Part shown: one piece after another, positions 9,382 to 18,291 of the stretch | Numbering within the stretch: position 1 is the first letter of the stretch | How the letters are laid out: each line of letters opens with the position of its first letter | Assembly (NCBI GenBank): GCA_029863305.1 | Contig: JAOTVR010000003.1 | Location: forward strand, 37,210 to 101,209 | Reading direction: 5' to 3' | Length of the DNA: 64,000 nucleotides | Source of the DNA: Gammaproteobacteria bacterium | Lineage (GTDB): Bacteria; Pseudomonadota; Gammaproteobacteria; Steroidobacterales; Woeseiaceae | Made by a program: the position numbers and the translations under genes | Notes under the pieces: generated by a model | The model's database searches: none | The model's input: only the letters and a program-made list of their open reading frames with translations | What the model was told of the DNA's origin: nothing

Positions 9382-10383
9382 GTGACTAAAATCGCTAAAG
9401 CACTTCCGGATCATTTGCGCGGCCGCGACTGGCTAATGACGCAGGACTGGTCGAATGAGGAAATCGAGCTCGCGCTGGACACGGCGCATCAGCTCAAACG
9501 CGAATTCAGGGATGGCGTTCCGACATTGCACCTGGCACACAAGACCCTGTTCATGATCTTCTTTGACAAGTCCACCCGTACGCGCAATTCTTTTGAAGCG
9601 GGCATGACGCAGCTCGGCGGCCACGCGCATTTTATCGACTCGGAAACATCACAGATCGCCCATGGCGAAAGCCCGAAGGATATGGGCATCATCCTCTCCG
9701 GATACGGGCACGGCATTGCCATTCGCCACGATCTGGTGCCGGGCGAAGGCCAGGCCTACATGCGTGATGTGGCCCATTGGGCGGATATCCCGGTTATCAA
9801 CATGCAGTGCGATGTTGATCATCCGTGTCAGAACCTCGCCGACCTCATGACAATCCGTGAAGAATTCGGCAAAGACCTCAGCGACCTCAAGATCGCCGTA
9901 TCCTGGGCCTACGCGCCGAGCTACGTGAAGCCGATGTCGGTACCTCAGGGGCTCATCATGCTCATGACGCGCTTCGGCATGAACGTCACGCTGGCGCATC
10001 CGCCGGAGTACGCACTAATGGATGAGCCGATGCGACTCGCACGTGAAAATGCAGAGCGCAGCGGTGCCACGTTCGAGGTCGTCGATAATATGCAGGACGC
10101 CTTTGCCGACGCTGACATCGTGTATCCGAAAAGCTGGGGCGTGGAATCGCTGTTCGGTAAACCCGATGAAGCAATGCGCGTTGCGCAGCAGTATAAGCAC
10201 TGGATCTGTGACGAGTCGATGATCGCCCGAGCGAAACGGGAGGCGATCTACATGCACTGTCTCCCGGCAGACCGCGGTTGTGAGGTAACGGACGCGGTCA
10301 TCGACGGCCCACAGTCGCGCGTCTACCCGGAAGCCGAGAACCGGCTGCATACCGCCAAGGCCCTGATGGCCCTGACGATGTAA
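9382..10383 (+). CDS. ygeW: Knotted carbamoyltransferase YgeW
   Basis: This 333-residue member of the aspartate/ornithine carbamoyltransferase superfamily starts with GTG, 2 nt after ygeY. The carbamoyl-phosphate loop reads S-T-R-T-R-N-S near residue 64 (S-T-R-T-R), H-P-C-Q-N-L-A-D lies near 149, and H-C-L-P-A-D-R-G near 292. E. coli YgeW (about 396 residues) is an uncharacterised transcarbamylase of the knotted class. The direction here is probably phosphorolysis of a ureido amino acid to an amino acid and carbamoyl phosphate, because the next gene is a carbamate kinase that would convert carbamoyl phosphate to ATP, ammonia and CO2. That direction is inferred from context. Confidence 0.88.
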   Translation: MTKIAKALPDHLRGRDWLMTQDWSNEEIELALDTAHQLKREFRDGVPTLHLAHKTLFMIFFDKSTRTRNSFEAGMTQLGGHAHFIDSETSQIAHGESPKDMGIILSGYGHGIAIRHDLVPGEGQAYMRDVAHWADIPVINMQCDVDHPCQNLADLMTIREEFGKDLSDLKIAVSWAYAPSYVKPMSVPQGLIMLMTRFGMNVTLAHPPEYALMDEPMRLARENAERSGATFEVVDNMQDAFADADIVYPKSWGVESLFGKPDEAMRVAQQYKHWICDESMIARAKREAIYMHCLPADRGCEVTDAVIDGPQSRVYPEAENRLHTAKALMALTM

Positions 10384-10398
10384 CGAGAGATGACTCGG

Positions 10399-11370
10399 AT
10401 GACAAGCCACGCAATCGACGCCAAGGCCGGGAAACCCCTCGTGGTCATCGCGATCGGCGGCAATTCGCTGATCAAGGATCGCGAACACATGAGCGTACTC
10501 GACCAGTACCGTGCTGCGGGCGAGACCAGTCGTCATATCGCACCCATCGTGAACAAGGGCTACCGAGTCGTCGTGACTCACGGCAACGGCCCGCAGGTCG
10601 GCTTCATCCTGTTACGTTCCGAACTGGCCAAGGACCGCCTCCACCAGGTTCCGCTGGCCAACTGCGTCGCCGATACGCAGGGATCGATCGGCCTGCAAAT
10701 TGCGCAGTCTTTGCGAAACGAATTTCTGCGCCACGGCCAGGACAAGCAGGTTGTAGCGATCATCACTCAGGTTGTCGTCGATCCGGATGATCCGAGCTTC
10801 AAAGAACCGAGCAAACCCATCGGCCCGTTCATGAACGAGGCCGAAGCCCGCCAACACGCGGAAGATGACGGCTGGGCGATTGCAGAGGATGCGGGTCGTG
10901 GCTGGCGCCGATTAGTGCCTTCGCCGCAACCACTCGAAATTGTCGAACTGGCAACGATCCGCGACATGCTCGACAGAGGCACTCTCGTGGTTGCCGCCGG
11001 CGGCGGCGGCATTCCGGTGGTGTACAAGCCGGACGGCACACTGCGGCCACGTCCTGCCGTCATCGACAAGGATGCGTCGTCTTGCCTGCTCGCCTGCGAA
11101 CTTGGCGCGTCGGTTTTCATTATATCCACTGACGTGGACAAGGTTGCTTTGGACTTTGGTACGTCACGACAAGTGAGTATCGATCAAATGAACGCTGCCG
11201 AGTGTCGCCGTTATCTAAAGGAAGGACACTTCGCTGCCGGCAGCATGCAGCCTAAAATCGAAAGCGCACTGACATTTCTCGAACGCGGCGGCCGGGAAGT
11301 GATCATCACGCAGCCCCATCATCTGGATGGAGCTTTGCATGGAATTTACGGCACGCATATCGTGCCCTGA
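10399..11370 (+). CDS. yqeA: Carbamate kinase YqeA
   Basis: This carbamate kinase belongs to the amino acid kinase fold (about 323 residues; E. coli YqeA 310). The nucleotide/phosphate motif A-I-G-G-N-S lies near the N-terminus, followed by H-G-N-G-P-Q-V-G, a central G-G-G-G-I-P-V segment, and V-I-D-K-D near residue 220. I place the start at the second ATG (10399) because the GAGAG sequence at 10385-10389 abuts the ATG at 10390 but sits 9 nt upstream of 10399; 10390 remains possible. Reaction: carbamoyl phosphate plus ADP to ATP and carbamate. It gives the operon its energy-yielding last step. Confidence 0.9.
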   Translation: MTSHAIDAKAGKPLVVIAIGGNSLIKDREHMSVLDQYRAAGETSRHIAPIVNKGYRVVVTHGNGPQVGFILLRSELAKDRLHQVPLANCVADTQGSIGLQIAQSLRNEFLRHGQDKQVVAIITQVVVDPDDPSFKEPSKPIGPFMNEAEARQHAEDDGWAIAEDAGRGWRRLVPSPQPLEIVELATIRDMLDRGTLVVAAGGGGIPVVYKPDGTLRPRPAVIDKDASSCLLACELGASVFIISTDVDKVALDFGTSRQVSIDQMNAAECRRYLKEGHFAAGSMQPKIESALTFLERGGREVIITQPHHLDGALHGIYGTHIVP

Positions 11371-11383
11371 CCGTGGAATGTCT

Positions 11384-12637
11384 ATGAACGGCTATCGTTG
11401 CATTGCATGTGCCCGGGAGCAAGCGGCTGATTTCGACGGTTTCTCGTGTCCGTCCTGCGGCGGCAACCTCGATATTCTTTACGACTATGCCGCTATTGCC
11501 GAAGATCTTGCGCGAGGCTTCACCAGGGACAGCAATGACATCTTTCGTTATGCGCCGCTCTTGCCGGTGCGGGACATCGGCGATCGGTATCCGCTGCGTA
11601 TTGGCGCAACACCATTGTATGCTGCGCCGCGGCTCGGCGAATCGATCGGGCTGCCTAATTTGTTCATCAAGGACGACAGCGTAAATCCCAGTGCATCGAC
11701 CAAGGATCGTGCCAGTGCGGTGGCGCTGCAACGAGCCGGCGATGTGGGAGCACACGTCGTCACTGTCGCGAGTACCGGCAACGCCGGTTCGTCGACAGCC
11801 TGCGTGGCTGCCGCACTCGGCTTGCGCGCCATTGTATTCGTCCCGGAAAGCGCACCCGTAGCGAAACTCTCGCAGTCGCTGGCCTTCGGCGCGACGGTTC
11901 TCGCCGTCCGTGGGAGCTACGACGATGCTTTCGATCTGTGCCTGGAGGCATCCGCGGAGTTCGGCTGGTTCAATCGCAGTACCGGACTCAACCCGTTTAC
12001 ACGCGAAGGCAAGAAGACCTGCGCGTACGAAATATGGGAGGGGCTCGGCAACAGGGTTCCCGACCGGATAGTAGTGCCAACCGGGGACGGCAATTTACTC
12101 AGCGGCATGTACAAGGGCTGGTCGGATCTGCTCGCCGTGGGACTCAGCGACACGATGCCCAGAATCGACTGCGTTCAGTCCGAGACCAGCGCAGCAATCA
12201 GCAACACCGTCCGGCGTATTCGAGAGGCCGGCGAGGCAGAGCCGGACTGGTCGTCGATCGAAGTGGATGCAGTCGCGGCCAGCACCGTGGCCGATTCCAT
12301 TGCCGTCGATCGGCCCAGGGATGGCCTGGCCGCAGTCAAGGCCATTGTTCACTCTCGCGGTGCCGTTGTGACCGTGGCCGACGATGACATTCTTGCCGCC
12401 ATTGGGGAGATGGCAAGGCTGAGCGGCATCTTCGCCGAACCTGCCGCGGCAGCACCCTGGGCCGCCGTGAAACAAATGCAGCGACAGCAAGCGCTTGACG
12501 CGACCGAAGTCATCGTATGTCTCGTGTCCGGAAGCGGTCTGAAGGATATCGCCAGCGCCCGGGCCTGTGTCGGCCAACCGCTGGCCATTGACGCCACAAT
12601 CGACGCGGTAAGAAAGACGCTCGCCAAAACAGCCTGA
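11384..12637 (+). CDS. Threonine synthase-like PLP enzyme with N-terminal zinc ribbon
   Basis: This protein of about 417 residues is a fold-type II PLP enzyme resembling threonine synthase. The N-terminus is a zinc ribbon with C6-x2-C9 and C22-x2-C25. The PLP lysine is K107 in S-A-S-T-K-D-R-A, and an S-T-G-N-A-G substrate loop follows near residue 130. ATG 11384 is preferred over 11378 or 11327: TGGA at 11374-11377 is 6 nt upstream, and the kinase gene ends at 11370. It is the last gene of the purine-type operon, a place with no threonine biosynthesis neighbours (no hom or thrB nearby). Its role may therefore be elimination or ammonia release on a diamino acid rather than threonine formation; this is inference. 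Confidence 0.8.
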   Translation: MNGYRCIACAREQAADFDGFSCPSCGGNLDILYDYAAIAEDLARGFTRDSNDIFRYAPLLPVRDIGDRYPLRIGATPLYAAPRLGESIGLPNLFIKDDSVNPSASTKDRASAVALQRAGDVGAHVVTVASTGNAGSSTACVAAALGLRAIVFVPESAPVAKLSQSLAFGATVLAVRGSYDDAFDLCLEASAEFGWFNRSTGLNPFTREGKKTCAYEIWEGLGNRVPDRIVVPTGDGNLLSGMYKGWSDLLAVGLSDTMPRIDCVQSETSAAISNTVRRIREAGEAEPDWSSIEVDAVAASTVADSIAVDRPRDGLAAVKAIVHSRGAVVTVADDDILAAIGEMARLSGIFAEPAAAAPWAAVKQMQRQQALDATEVIVCLVSGSGLKDIASARACVGQPLAIDATIDAVRKTLAKTA

Positions 12638-12751
12638 AAAGAACCCACTTTCCCTGAAAAACAACGACTTAGTCCCTTTATTTATTGGGACACCTGCGCC
12701 ACCATGGCGCGAACCTGAACCGGTCGGTACCGGTCGAGGAGTAATCTGTCC

Positions 12752-15445
12752 ATGCAGCCAATACTGATCATCGCGGGTGGCATCCTCGGTCTGTGGTTCG
12801 GTGGGATCGGCGAGGAAATGCTGGGAATTGTCGCCGGTGCCGGCATCGGTTACCTGTATGCCCAGCGCCTTGCCCTGCAGAAAGACATCCGGGACCTCAG
12901 GGATCGCGTCGCGCGCCTTGCCGACCGGCCGCAGCCGGACAGGCCGGTCGCCGCAGCACCGCAGCCGACCACGGCCGCCAAACCCGCGCAGCGGCCGCTA
13001 ACTCCCGCTGTGGCCGAATCAGCAGACACGCCCAAACCGGAACCGTTCACCCCACCGCAACCACGCGCGCCGTCTGCGAGAGCAACACCTGCCAGGCCCA
13101 CGGCGCTGGAAAATGCCCTGGCGGCTGCGAAGGGCTGGCTGACCACGGGCAATGTGCCCGTCAAGCTCGGTGTCATTGTGTCCTTCTTCGGCGTGGCATT
13201 TCTTCTCAAGTACGCGGTCGATCGCCAGGTGCTGACCGTGCCGATCGAGCTGCGCTACCTGGCCGTCGCGATCGGCGCCGGAGCGATGCTGGTGTTTGGC
13301 TGGCGGCTGCGTTCCAGGCTGCGAGTCTATGCGCTGAGTTTGCAGGGCGGCGGCATCGGCGTACTGTTCCTGACGATCTTCGCGGCGTTTCGACTTCACC
13401 CTCTGCTGCCGGCGCCGTTTGCTTTCTTTTTGCTCGTAGCGCTAACTGCCTTCGCCGGCGTGCTCGCAGTAATTCAGGACGCCAGGGCGCTAGCCATTCT
13501 TGGCATCGTCGGCGGCTTCCTCGCGCCTGTCCTCATCTCAACGGGGTCGGGAAACCACGTTGGCTTATTCAGTTATTACCTGCTGCTCAACGCGGCGATT
13601 CTGGGCATCGCATGGTTTCGCGCCTGGCGATTTCTCAACGTCATCGGATTCGTCTTCACGTTCGGTGTTGGCACCCTGTGGGGCTACAAGTATTACAAGC
13701 CGGAGTTGTTCGCGAGCACGGAGCCCTTTCTGGTCGCGTACTTTGTCTTCTATCAGGCGATCGCAATATTGTTTGCCTTTCGCCAGGAACCGAAGCTGCG
13801 TGGCCTGGTCGATGGAACGCTGATCTTTGGAACACCGGTTGTTGCGTTCGCTCTGCAATCGCAGCTGGTCGAGAATACCGAATACGGTCTGGCTATCAGC
13901 GCTGTTGCAGTTGCTGTCTTTTATACGCTGATCGCCGTTTGGCTGCATAAGTCCCAGGGCAAACAGATGCGTCTGTTGATCGAGTCCTTCGTTGCACTCG
14001 GTGTGGCGTTTGCGACGATTGCAATTCCGCTTGCTCTCGACGGCCGCTGGACAGCCACAGCCTGGGCGCTGGAGGGCGCGGCGCTGGTCTGGGTCGGAGT
14101 AAGGCAGGAGGGATTGCTCGCAAAGCTAACCGGTGCTGCCCTGCTGGGTGCCGCCGGTATCGCGTACATGAATTATGGTTGGCCAGATGACGCCGGCATG
14201 CCGATTCTCAATGGCGACTTTCTCGGCGGCATGTTGATCGGCGTGGCTTCGTTGTTTTCGGCACGCTACCTCGCAGCCGACAAAACTCCGACATCCTGGC
14301 AATGGCTGATGTCGGTACCACTGCTCGTCTGGGGTCTCGGTTGGTGGGGCTGCATCGGCGTGATAGAGATCATGCAACGGGGTCCGAACAATTACAGGCT
14401 GCACATGATCACCGTATTTATCGCGGTCAGTGTCGGGCTGCTCGCGTGGCTTGCGCGGCGCTATGACTGGACGGCGGCACGACGTGCGACACTGGCCTAC
14501 CTGCCCTTGCTGCCCATTGTCGCGCTGTTGTACCTGCTTGACGATAAACAGTTCTTTGCCGGGTTCGGCCTTCTGGCCTGGACCATCGCGACGATCGCAC
14601 ACTTCGGTTTGCTGCGCGCATATGACAATGGGCGTGGTCGACTCGAGGGCGTGTGGCATTTTGCGGGTGCGCTGTTCCTGGTTGGGCTGTTTGCCTACGA
14701 GATCGCCTGGCGCATGGACGAAGCCGGCTTTAGCGACGTCTGGGCTGTCAGCTGCGCTCTTCTGATGCCACTCGCTGGCGCGATGCTGATCGTCTATGCC
14801 CGCGGACGTTTCGCATGGCCGCTGCAGCGATACTGGACTGCCTACCTGGCAGCCGCGGGAATCCTGATATCCGCGCAGTTGCTGTTTGTCGGCGTTGCCG
14901 GCATCGATAACGCGGGAAACCCGGCCCCACTGCCGTACCTGCCAGTCCTCAACCCGTTCGATGTGCTGACGATCGTCGGCCTGGTTGTCGCCCTGCGCTT
15001 CCTGCTGATCGCGAGGTCATCAAGCAGCTGGTTCGCTGATAACAGGGACCGAACCGCGTTTGTTCTGTGGGCGATCGCGGCGTTTCTCCTGACGACTATT
15101 TCGGTTGTGCGCGGCGTGCATCATTTCAGCAGCGTCTCCTGGCATGAATCGGCCCTCACCAGTTCGGTCCTCGTGCAATCAGCACTATCCATCTACTGGG
15201 CAATACTCGGCTTCGGCGGCATGATCTGGGGGGCGCGGCACGCAAATCGCTGGATCTGGCTGACGGGGACGGCGCTGATGGCGCTCGTTGTAATCAAACT
15301 GTTCCTCGTTGATCTGGGCAACACGGGCACCGTTGCCCGAATCGTGTCCTTCCTGGGTGTTGGCGTGCTATTGCTCGTGGTTGGTTATCTGGCACCGGCA
15401 CCGCCGAAGAAACCGGATCATGAAATTGAAACGGCGCGGAGGTAG
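12752..15445 (+). CDS. DUF2339 multi-pass membrane protein
   Basis: This 897-residue protein has an N-terminal hydrophobic segment, a short coiled-coil/basic stretch (about residues 30-55), a proline- and alanine-rich linker to about 125, and then many consecutive hydrophobic helices to the C-terminus. This layout and length match DUF2339, a family of unknown function with twenty or so predicted membrane spans. A GAGGAG motif at 12735-12740 precedes the ATG. The next gene, a DUF3999 protein, starts 4 nt after the stop; the two families commonly occur side by side in Proteobacteria, so they probably form a membrane complex. No enzymatic motif is visible to me. Confidence 0.85.
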   Translation: MQPILIIAGGILGLWFGGIGEEMLGIVAGAGIGYLYAQRLALQKDIRDLRDRVARLADRPQPDRPVAAAPQPTTAAKPAQRPLTPAVAESADTPKPEPFTPPQPRAPSARATPARPTALENALAAAKGWLTTGNVPVKLGVIVSFFGVAFLLKYAVDRQVLTVPIELRYLAVAIGAGAMLVFGWRLRSRLRVYALSLQGGGIGVLFLTIFAAFRLHPLLPAPFAFFLLVALTAFAGVLAVIQDARALAILGIVGGFLAPVLISTGSGNHVGLFSYYLLLNAAILGIAWFRAWRFLNVIGFVFTFGVGTLWGYKYYKPELFASTEPFLVAYFVFYQAIAILFAFRQEPKLRGLVDGTLIFGTPVVAFALQSQLVENTEYGLAISAVAVAVFYTLIAVWLHKSQGKQMRLLIESFVALGVAFATIAIPLALDGRWTATAWALEGAALVWVGVRQEGLLAKLTGAALLGAAGIAYMNYGWPDDAGMPILNGDFLGGMLIGVASLFSARYLAADKTPTSWQWLMSVPLLVWGLGWWGCIGVIEIMQRGPNNYRLHMITVFIAVSVGLLAWLARRYDWTAARRATLAYLPLLPIVALLYLLDDKQFFAGFGLLAWTIATIAHFGLLRAYDNGRGRLEGVWHFAGALFLVGLFAYEIAWRMDEAGFSDVWAVSCALLMPLAGAMLIVYARGRFAWPLQRYWTAYLAAAGILISAQLLFVGVAGIDNAGNPAPLPYLPVLNPFDVLTIVGLVVALRFLLIARSSSSWFADNRDRTAFVLWAIAAFLLTTISVVRGVHHFSSVSWHESALTSSVLVQSALSIYWAILGFGGMIWGARHANRWIWLTGTALMALVVIKLFLVDLGNTGTVARIVSFLGVGVLLLVVGYLAPAPPKKPDHEIETARR

Positions 15446-15449
15446 CTCT

Positions 15450-16835
15450 ATGACTCGACCGGCACTCATCTGGCATTGCCTTTTGTTTAGCATTCCTGCC
15501 GCAGTTCTTGCGTCGGCGGACGATCAGGACGCGCCGCAACTTTCGGACTATGCCTGGGGCTTTCCCATTCTCGTTGACAAGGATGCCAGTTTTTATTCGG
15601 TGCAGTTACCGCTGCAGGTCAACCAGTCAGTATCCGATCCCGAGCTGCGAGATGCCGGCGTTTATAACGCGAGCGGCGCACCGGTGCCGCGGGTATTTCA
15701 GCAGGTCAGCGATGACGTGGAACAAGCAGAGCATCTCGCACCGCTGCCGGCGATTCCGTTGTACGAGAATCTGGAAAGCTCGGCCGACGATGTAAGACTG
15801 CTGTTTGAGCGCGAGGGAGACAAAACGCGCGTCGAATTCAACTCGGACGGGATGCAACAACCTGACGTGGATGAGCTGTTGGTTGCGTATATCGTCGATA
15901 CGCGGCAATTGAAGTATTCGATTGACGCATTGGAGTTTACCTGGAATCCCGTCGACAGCGGCTTCATTGGCCGGGTCATCGTGGACGGCAGCAATAATCT
16001 TCAGGATTGGAGCGAAGTCGGCTCTGGCGCCATTGCCGACCTTCGTCAGAATGATGCGAGCGTTGTGCAGCGTCGCGTGACCGTGCGCAAAAGCAGCCAC
16101 GACTACCTTCGCGTCCGTTGGGAGGGTATGCCGGAGCAGTGGAGCTTGTCGCAAATTCAGGCGTTTTACATGACCGGCGTAACAACCATCGTTCGCAATA
16201 CACTCACACTTGAGGCGAGCGGCAAAGACCCGCAGGACGGTGGTCGAATATTCGACCTGGGCGGTACGCCGAAGACGGACCGCCTGCGCATCGTACTTAC
16301 GCAGCCCAACACTGTAGTGACCGCCACAATTTACCACTGGTCGGAGGGTCGGCAGGTCTGGGTACAGGCTGCGTCGGGCTCCCATTATCATATCGGGCGC
16401 GGCGATAACGTCATCACGAGCGCCGCCGTTGGTGTGAACAGGACCCGCGCAAGCCGATTCAAGGTCGTCGTGACGCGCGGTCAACCCGACGCGCCAATGC
16501 AGCTTGAAGTCGGCTGGCGGCCTGATTCGCTGATCTTCCTGGCTCAGGGCGAACCACCCTTCGTTCTGGCTGCCGGACGCACTGCGGACGCGGAGATGCA
16601 CTTTCCACAGGAGCGGCTGTACGGGGACCGGTCGATCATCAGTCTGTCTTCCGCCAGGGGTCGGGCGGCCCAGGCGACCCTCGGTCCGCGCTACGCGCTT
16701 GGTGGCAGCAAAAGCTTCGCCGTACAGAATTCCGTGGACTGGCGGCAATTGTCGTTGTGGGCAGGCTTGTTACTCGGCGTTGCGTTTGTCGGCTTCATGG
16801 CAATCCGGGTGGTTCGCGATCTGAAATCGGACTAG
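15450..16835 (+). CDS. DUF3999 family envelope protein
   Basis: I place the start at ATG 15450 because GGAGG at 15438-15442 is 7 nt upstream and the mature protein is preceded by a good signal peptide (W-H-C-L-L-F-S-I-P-A-A-V-L-A-S-A). A frame-compatible start at 15309 would bury it inside the DUF2339 gene. The product of about 461 residues has a large beta-rich periplasmic region and a single transmembrane helix near the C-terminus (about residues 433-455), ending in a short basic cytoplasmic tail. It is assigned to DUF3999 by pairing with DUF2339 and by overall architecture. Function is unknown. The stop shares CTAG with the convergent gene that follows. Confidence 0.78.
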   Translation: MTRPALIWHCLLFSIPAAVLASADDQDAPQLSDYAWGFPILVDKDASFYSVQLPLQVNQSVSDPELRDAGVYNASGAPVPRVFQQVSDDVEQAEHLAPLPAIPLYENLESSADDVRLLFEREGDKTRVEFNSDGMQQPDVDELLVAYIVDTRQLKYSIDALEFTWNPVDSGFIGRVIVDGSNNLQDWSEVGSGAIADLRQNDASVVQRRVTVRKSSHDYLRVRWEGMPEQWSLSQIQAFYMTGVTTIVRNTLTLEASGKDPQDGGRIFDLGGTPKTDRLRIVLTQPNTVVTATIYHWSEGRQVWVQAASGSHYHIGRGDNVITSAAVGVNRTRASRFKVVVTRGQPDAPMQLEVGWRPDSLIFLAQGEPPFVLAAGRTADAEMHFPQERLYGDRSIISLSSARGRAAQATLGPRYALGGSKSFAVQNSVDWRQLSLWAGLLLGVAFVGFMAIRVVRDLKSD

Positions 16836-18232
16836 CGATCCACACTCAACAGGGCATGCAACAGATTGTTCTGAAAATCGATATTGCTCGTCAGGCTGAT
16901 GTGTCTTTCACATAAAAAGACCGGGTAGTCGACCGGAAAGAAGCTGTACTCGTGTCGGGCAATCGTAGGATCGACACTTCGCTTTGCGAGCAATGACGCT
17001 TTGGTCACCCTCCCGTCTCCCGGCTCCAGCATCAGGTGCTCATAGTCGATGCCCGGCAGTGGATTCGCGATTTCGTCCGGCGTCAATCTGAGCTCCCAAC
17101 CACCATCGACTTCCTCCACGACCGATCGCGCCGGCGTCAGCAGACAGTCACCGCCAAAGACTATGTAGCGGATCTGGGGTTTCGGCACGGGAACGGTCAG
17201 GGACCAACTGAAGCGGCGAGCCCGTTCTATGTGCTTTTCGAAATATCGCTGCAACAGCGCCAGATACGCATCGGCTTCGGCGGGATCCGTGTATTGTTTG
17301 TGGATGCTCTGTTGAACCGCATCGCTGTAGACCGAATACCGAAAGCGTTTCCAGAACCGCTCGACACTGAACTGATCGCGTTCGAGTGGTCGCCCGTCCA
17401 TCGTCATGAACCAGTCGTTTATGGCGTGCGGCAGAACCTGGTAGGTACTCGGAAACGTGGCGACCACCTCCACCGGCACGACACCCAGACCGATTTTGAA
17501 ACCACGAATCAAGGTGCTCAAGGCGCCGATCGACCCCAGGTTTGGCGTGCCTAGCAAAATCACCCGTCGGATCTTCGAGGCACCTTCCTGGGTGACCGGA
17601 AACTCATTGTCGTCGAGCACGTCCTGGGTGCCGTAGCGAACGAAATAGCGGGCAATCATTCCTCCCATGCTGTGCGCGACCACGTCAACCCTGAGGTCCG
17701 GTTCGCAGTAGTCTTCGCGAATCTTGTCAATGAACGCACCAAGCCGTCGTACGGTGTCGACATTGTCCTGACGCCAGTCGTAGATGAACACGTAATAACG
17801 TTTTTCGCCGTATACGGCGGGAATGCCCGGCTGCGCCGCCGTGTAGCCGCCCGCATCTTCGAGCGTCGACAGCAGTTGTCCGTAAAAATCCACTCCGCCG
17901 ATGCTTTGTGTAATGCCGTTGGTCGTAGAACCTGTCGGCAACGGGACCAGCGCATCCGGATCAATGTCGAGTCGCAGGGAGCGATAATCGCTGAATGCGA
18001 CGCTTCCCAGCGATCCCGGCCACAACTCTTCGCCCGTCAGCGGGTCTTGCAGGCGGCTGCCCAGGGCGCCGTGAATAATGACGACCGGTGGCTGATCGGG
18101 ATTGCCGGCCTGAGTCGCGTACAATAGCTGCAAATCCGTTTTCGGCGCGACGGTTGCGCACGCCGAGACGAGCAGCACCAGCGCCGCGAGAGCCGATGCC
18201 CGCACCGTAACACCGTTCACTTTCCTCTCCAT
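16832..18232 (-). CDS. LCAT-like alpha/beta hydrolase lipoprotein
   Basis: This 466-residue protein has a lipoprotein signal peptide ending in L-V-S-A-C with the lipid-modified cysteine at C25. The mature part has the oxyanion-region motif H-G-A-L-G-S near residue 54 and the nucleophile elbow A-H-S-M-G-G with S188, typical of lecithin:cholesterol acyltransferase/esterase folds. It is probably an outer-membrane-anchored lipase or acyltransferase acting on periplasmic or exogenous lipids. It is transcribed convergently to the DUF3999 gene, with overlapping stops at 16832-16835, and divergently from the ABC exporter with only 59 nt between them. The substrate is unknown. Confidence 0.83.
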   Translation of the reverse strand: MERKVNGVTVRASALAALVLLVSACATVAPKTDLQLLYATQAGNPDQPPVVIIHGALGSRLQDPLTGEELWPGSLGSVAFSDYRSLRLDIDPDALVPLPTGSTTNGITQSIGGVDFYGQLLSTLEDAGGYTAAQPGIPAVYGEKRYYVFIYDWRQDNVDTVRRLGAFIDKIREDYCEPDLRVDVVAHSMGGMIARYFVRYGTQDVLDDNEFPVTQEGASKIRRVILLGTPNLGSIGALSTLIRGFKIGLGVVPVEVVATFPSTYQVLPHAINDWFMTMDGRPLERDQFSVERFWKRFRYSVYSDAVQQSIHKQYTDPAEADAYLALLQRYFEKHIERARRFSWSLTVPVPKPQIRYIVFGGDCLLTPARSVVEEVDGGWELRLTPDEIANPLPGIDYEHLMLEPGDGRVTKASLLAKRSVDPTIARHEYSFFPVDYPVFLCERHISLTSNIDFQNNLLHALLSVDR

Positions 18233-18291
18233 ACGTCCCTACGCGAAATGCAATCTGCCGCTAATTCTTCAAAATAGATACACTGCAAATT

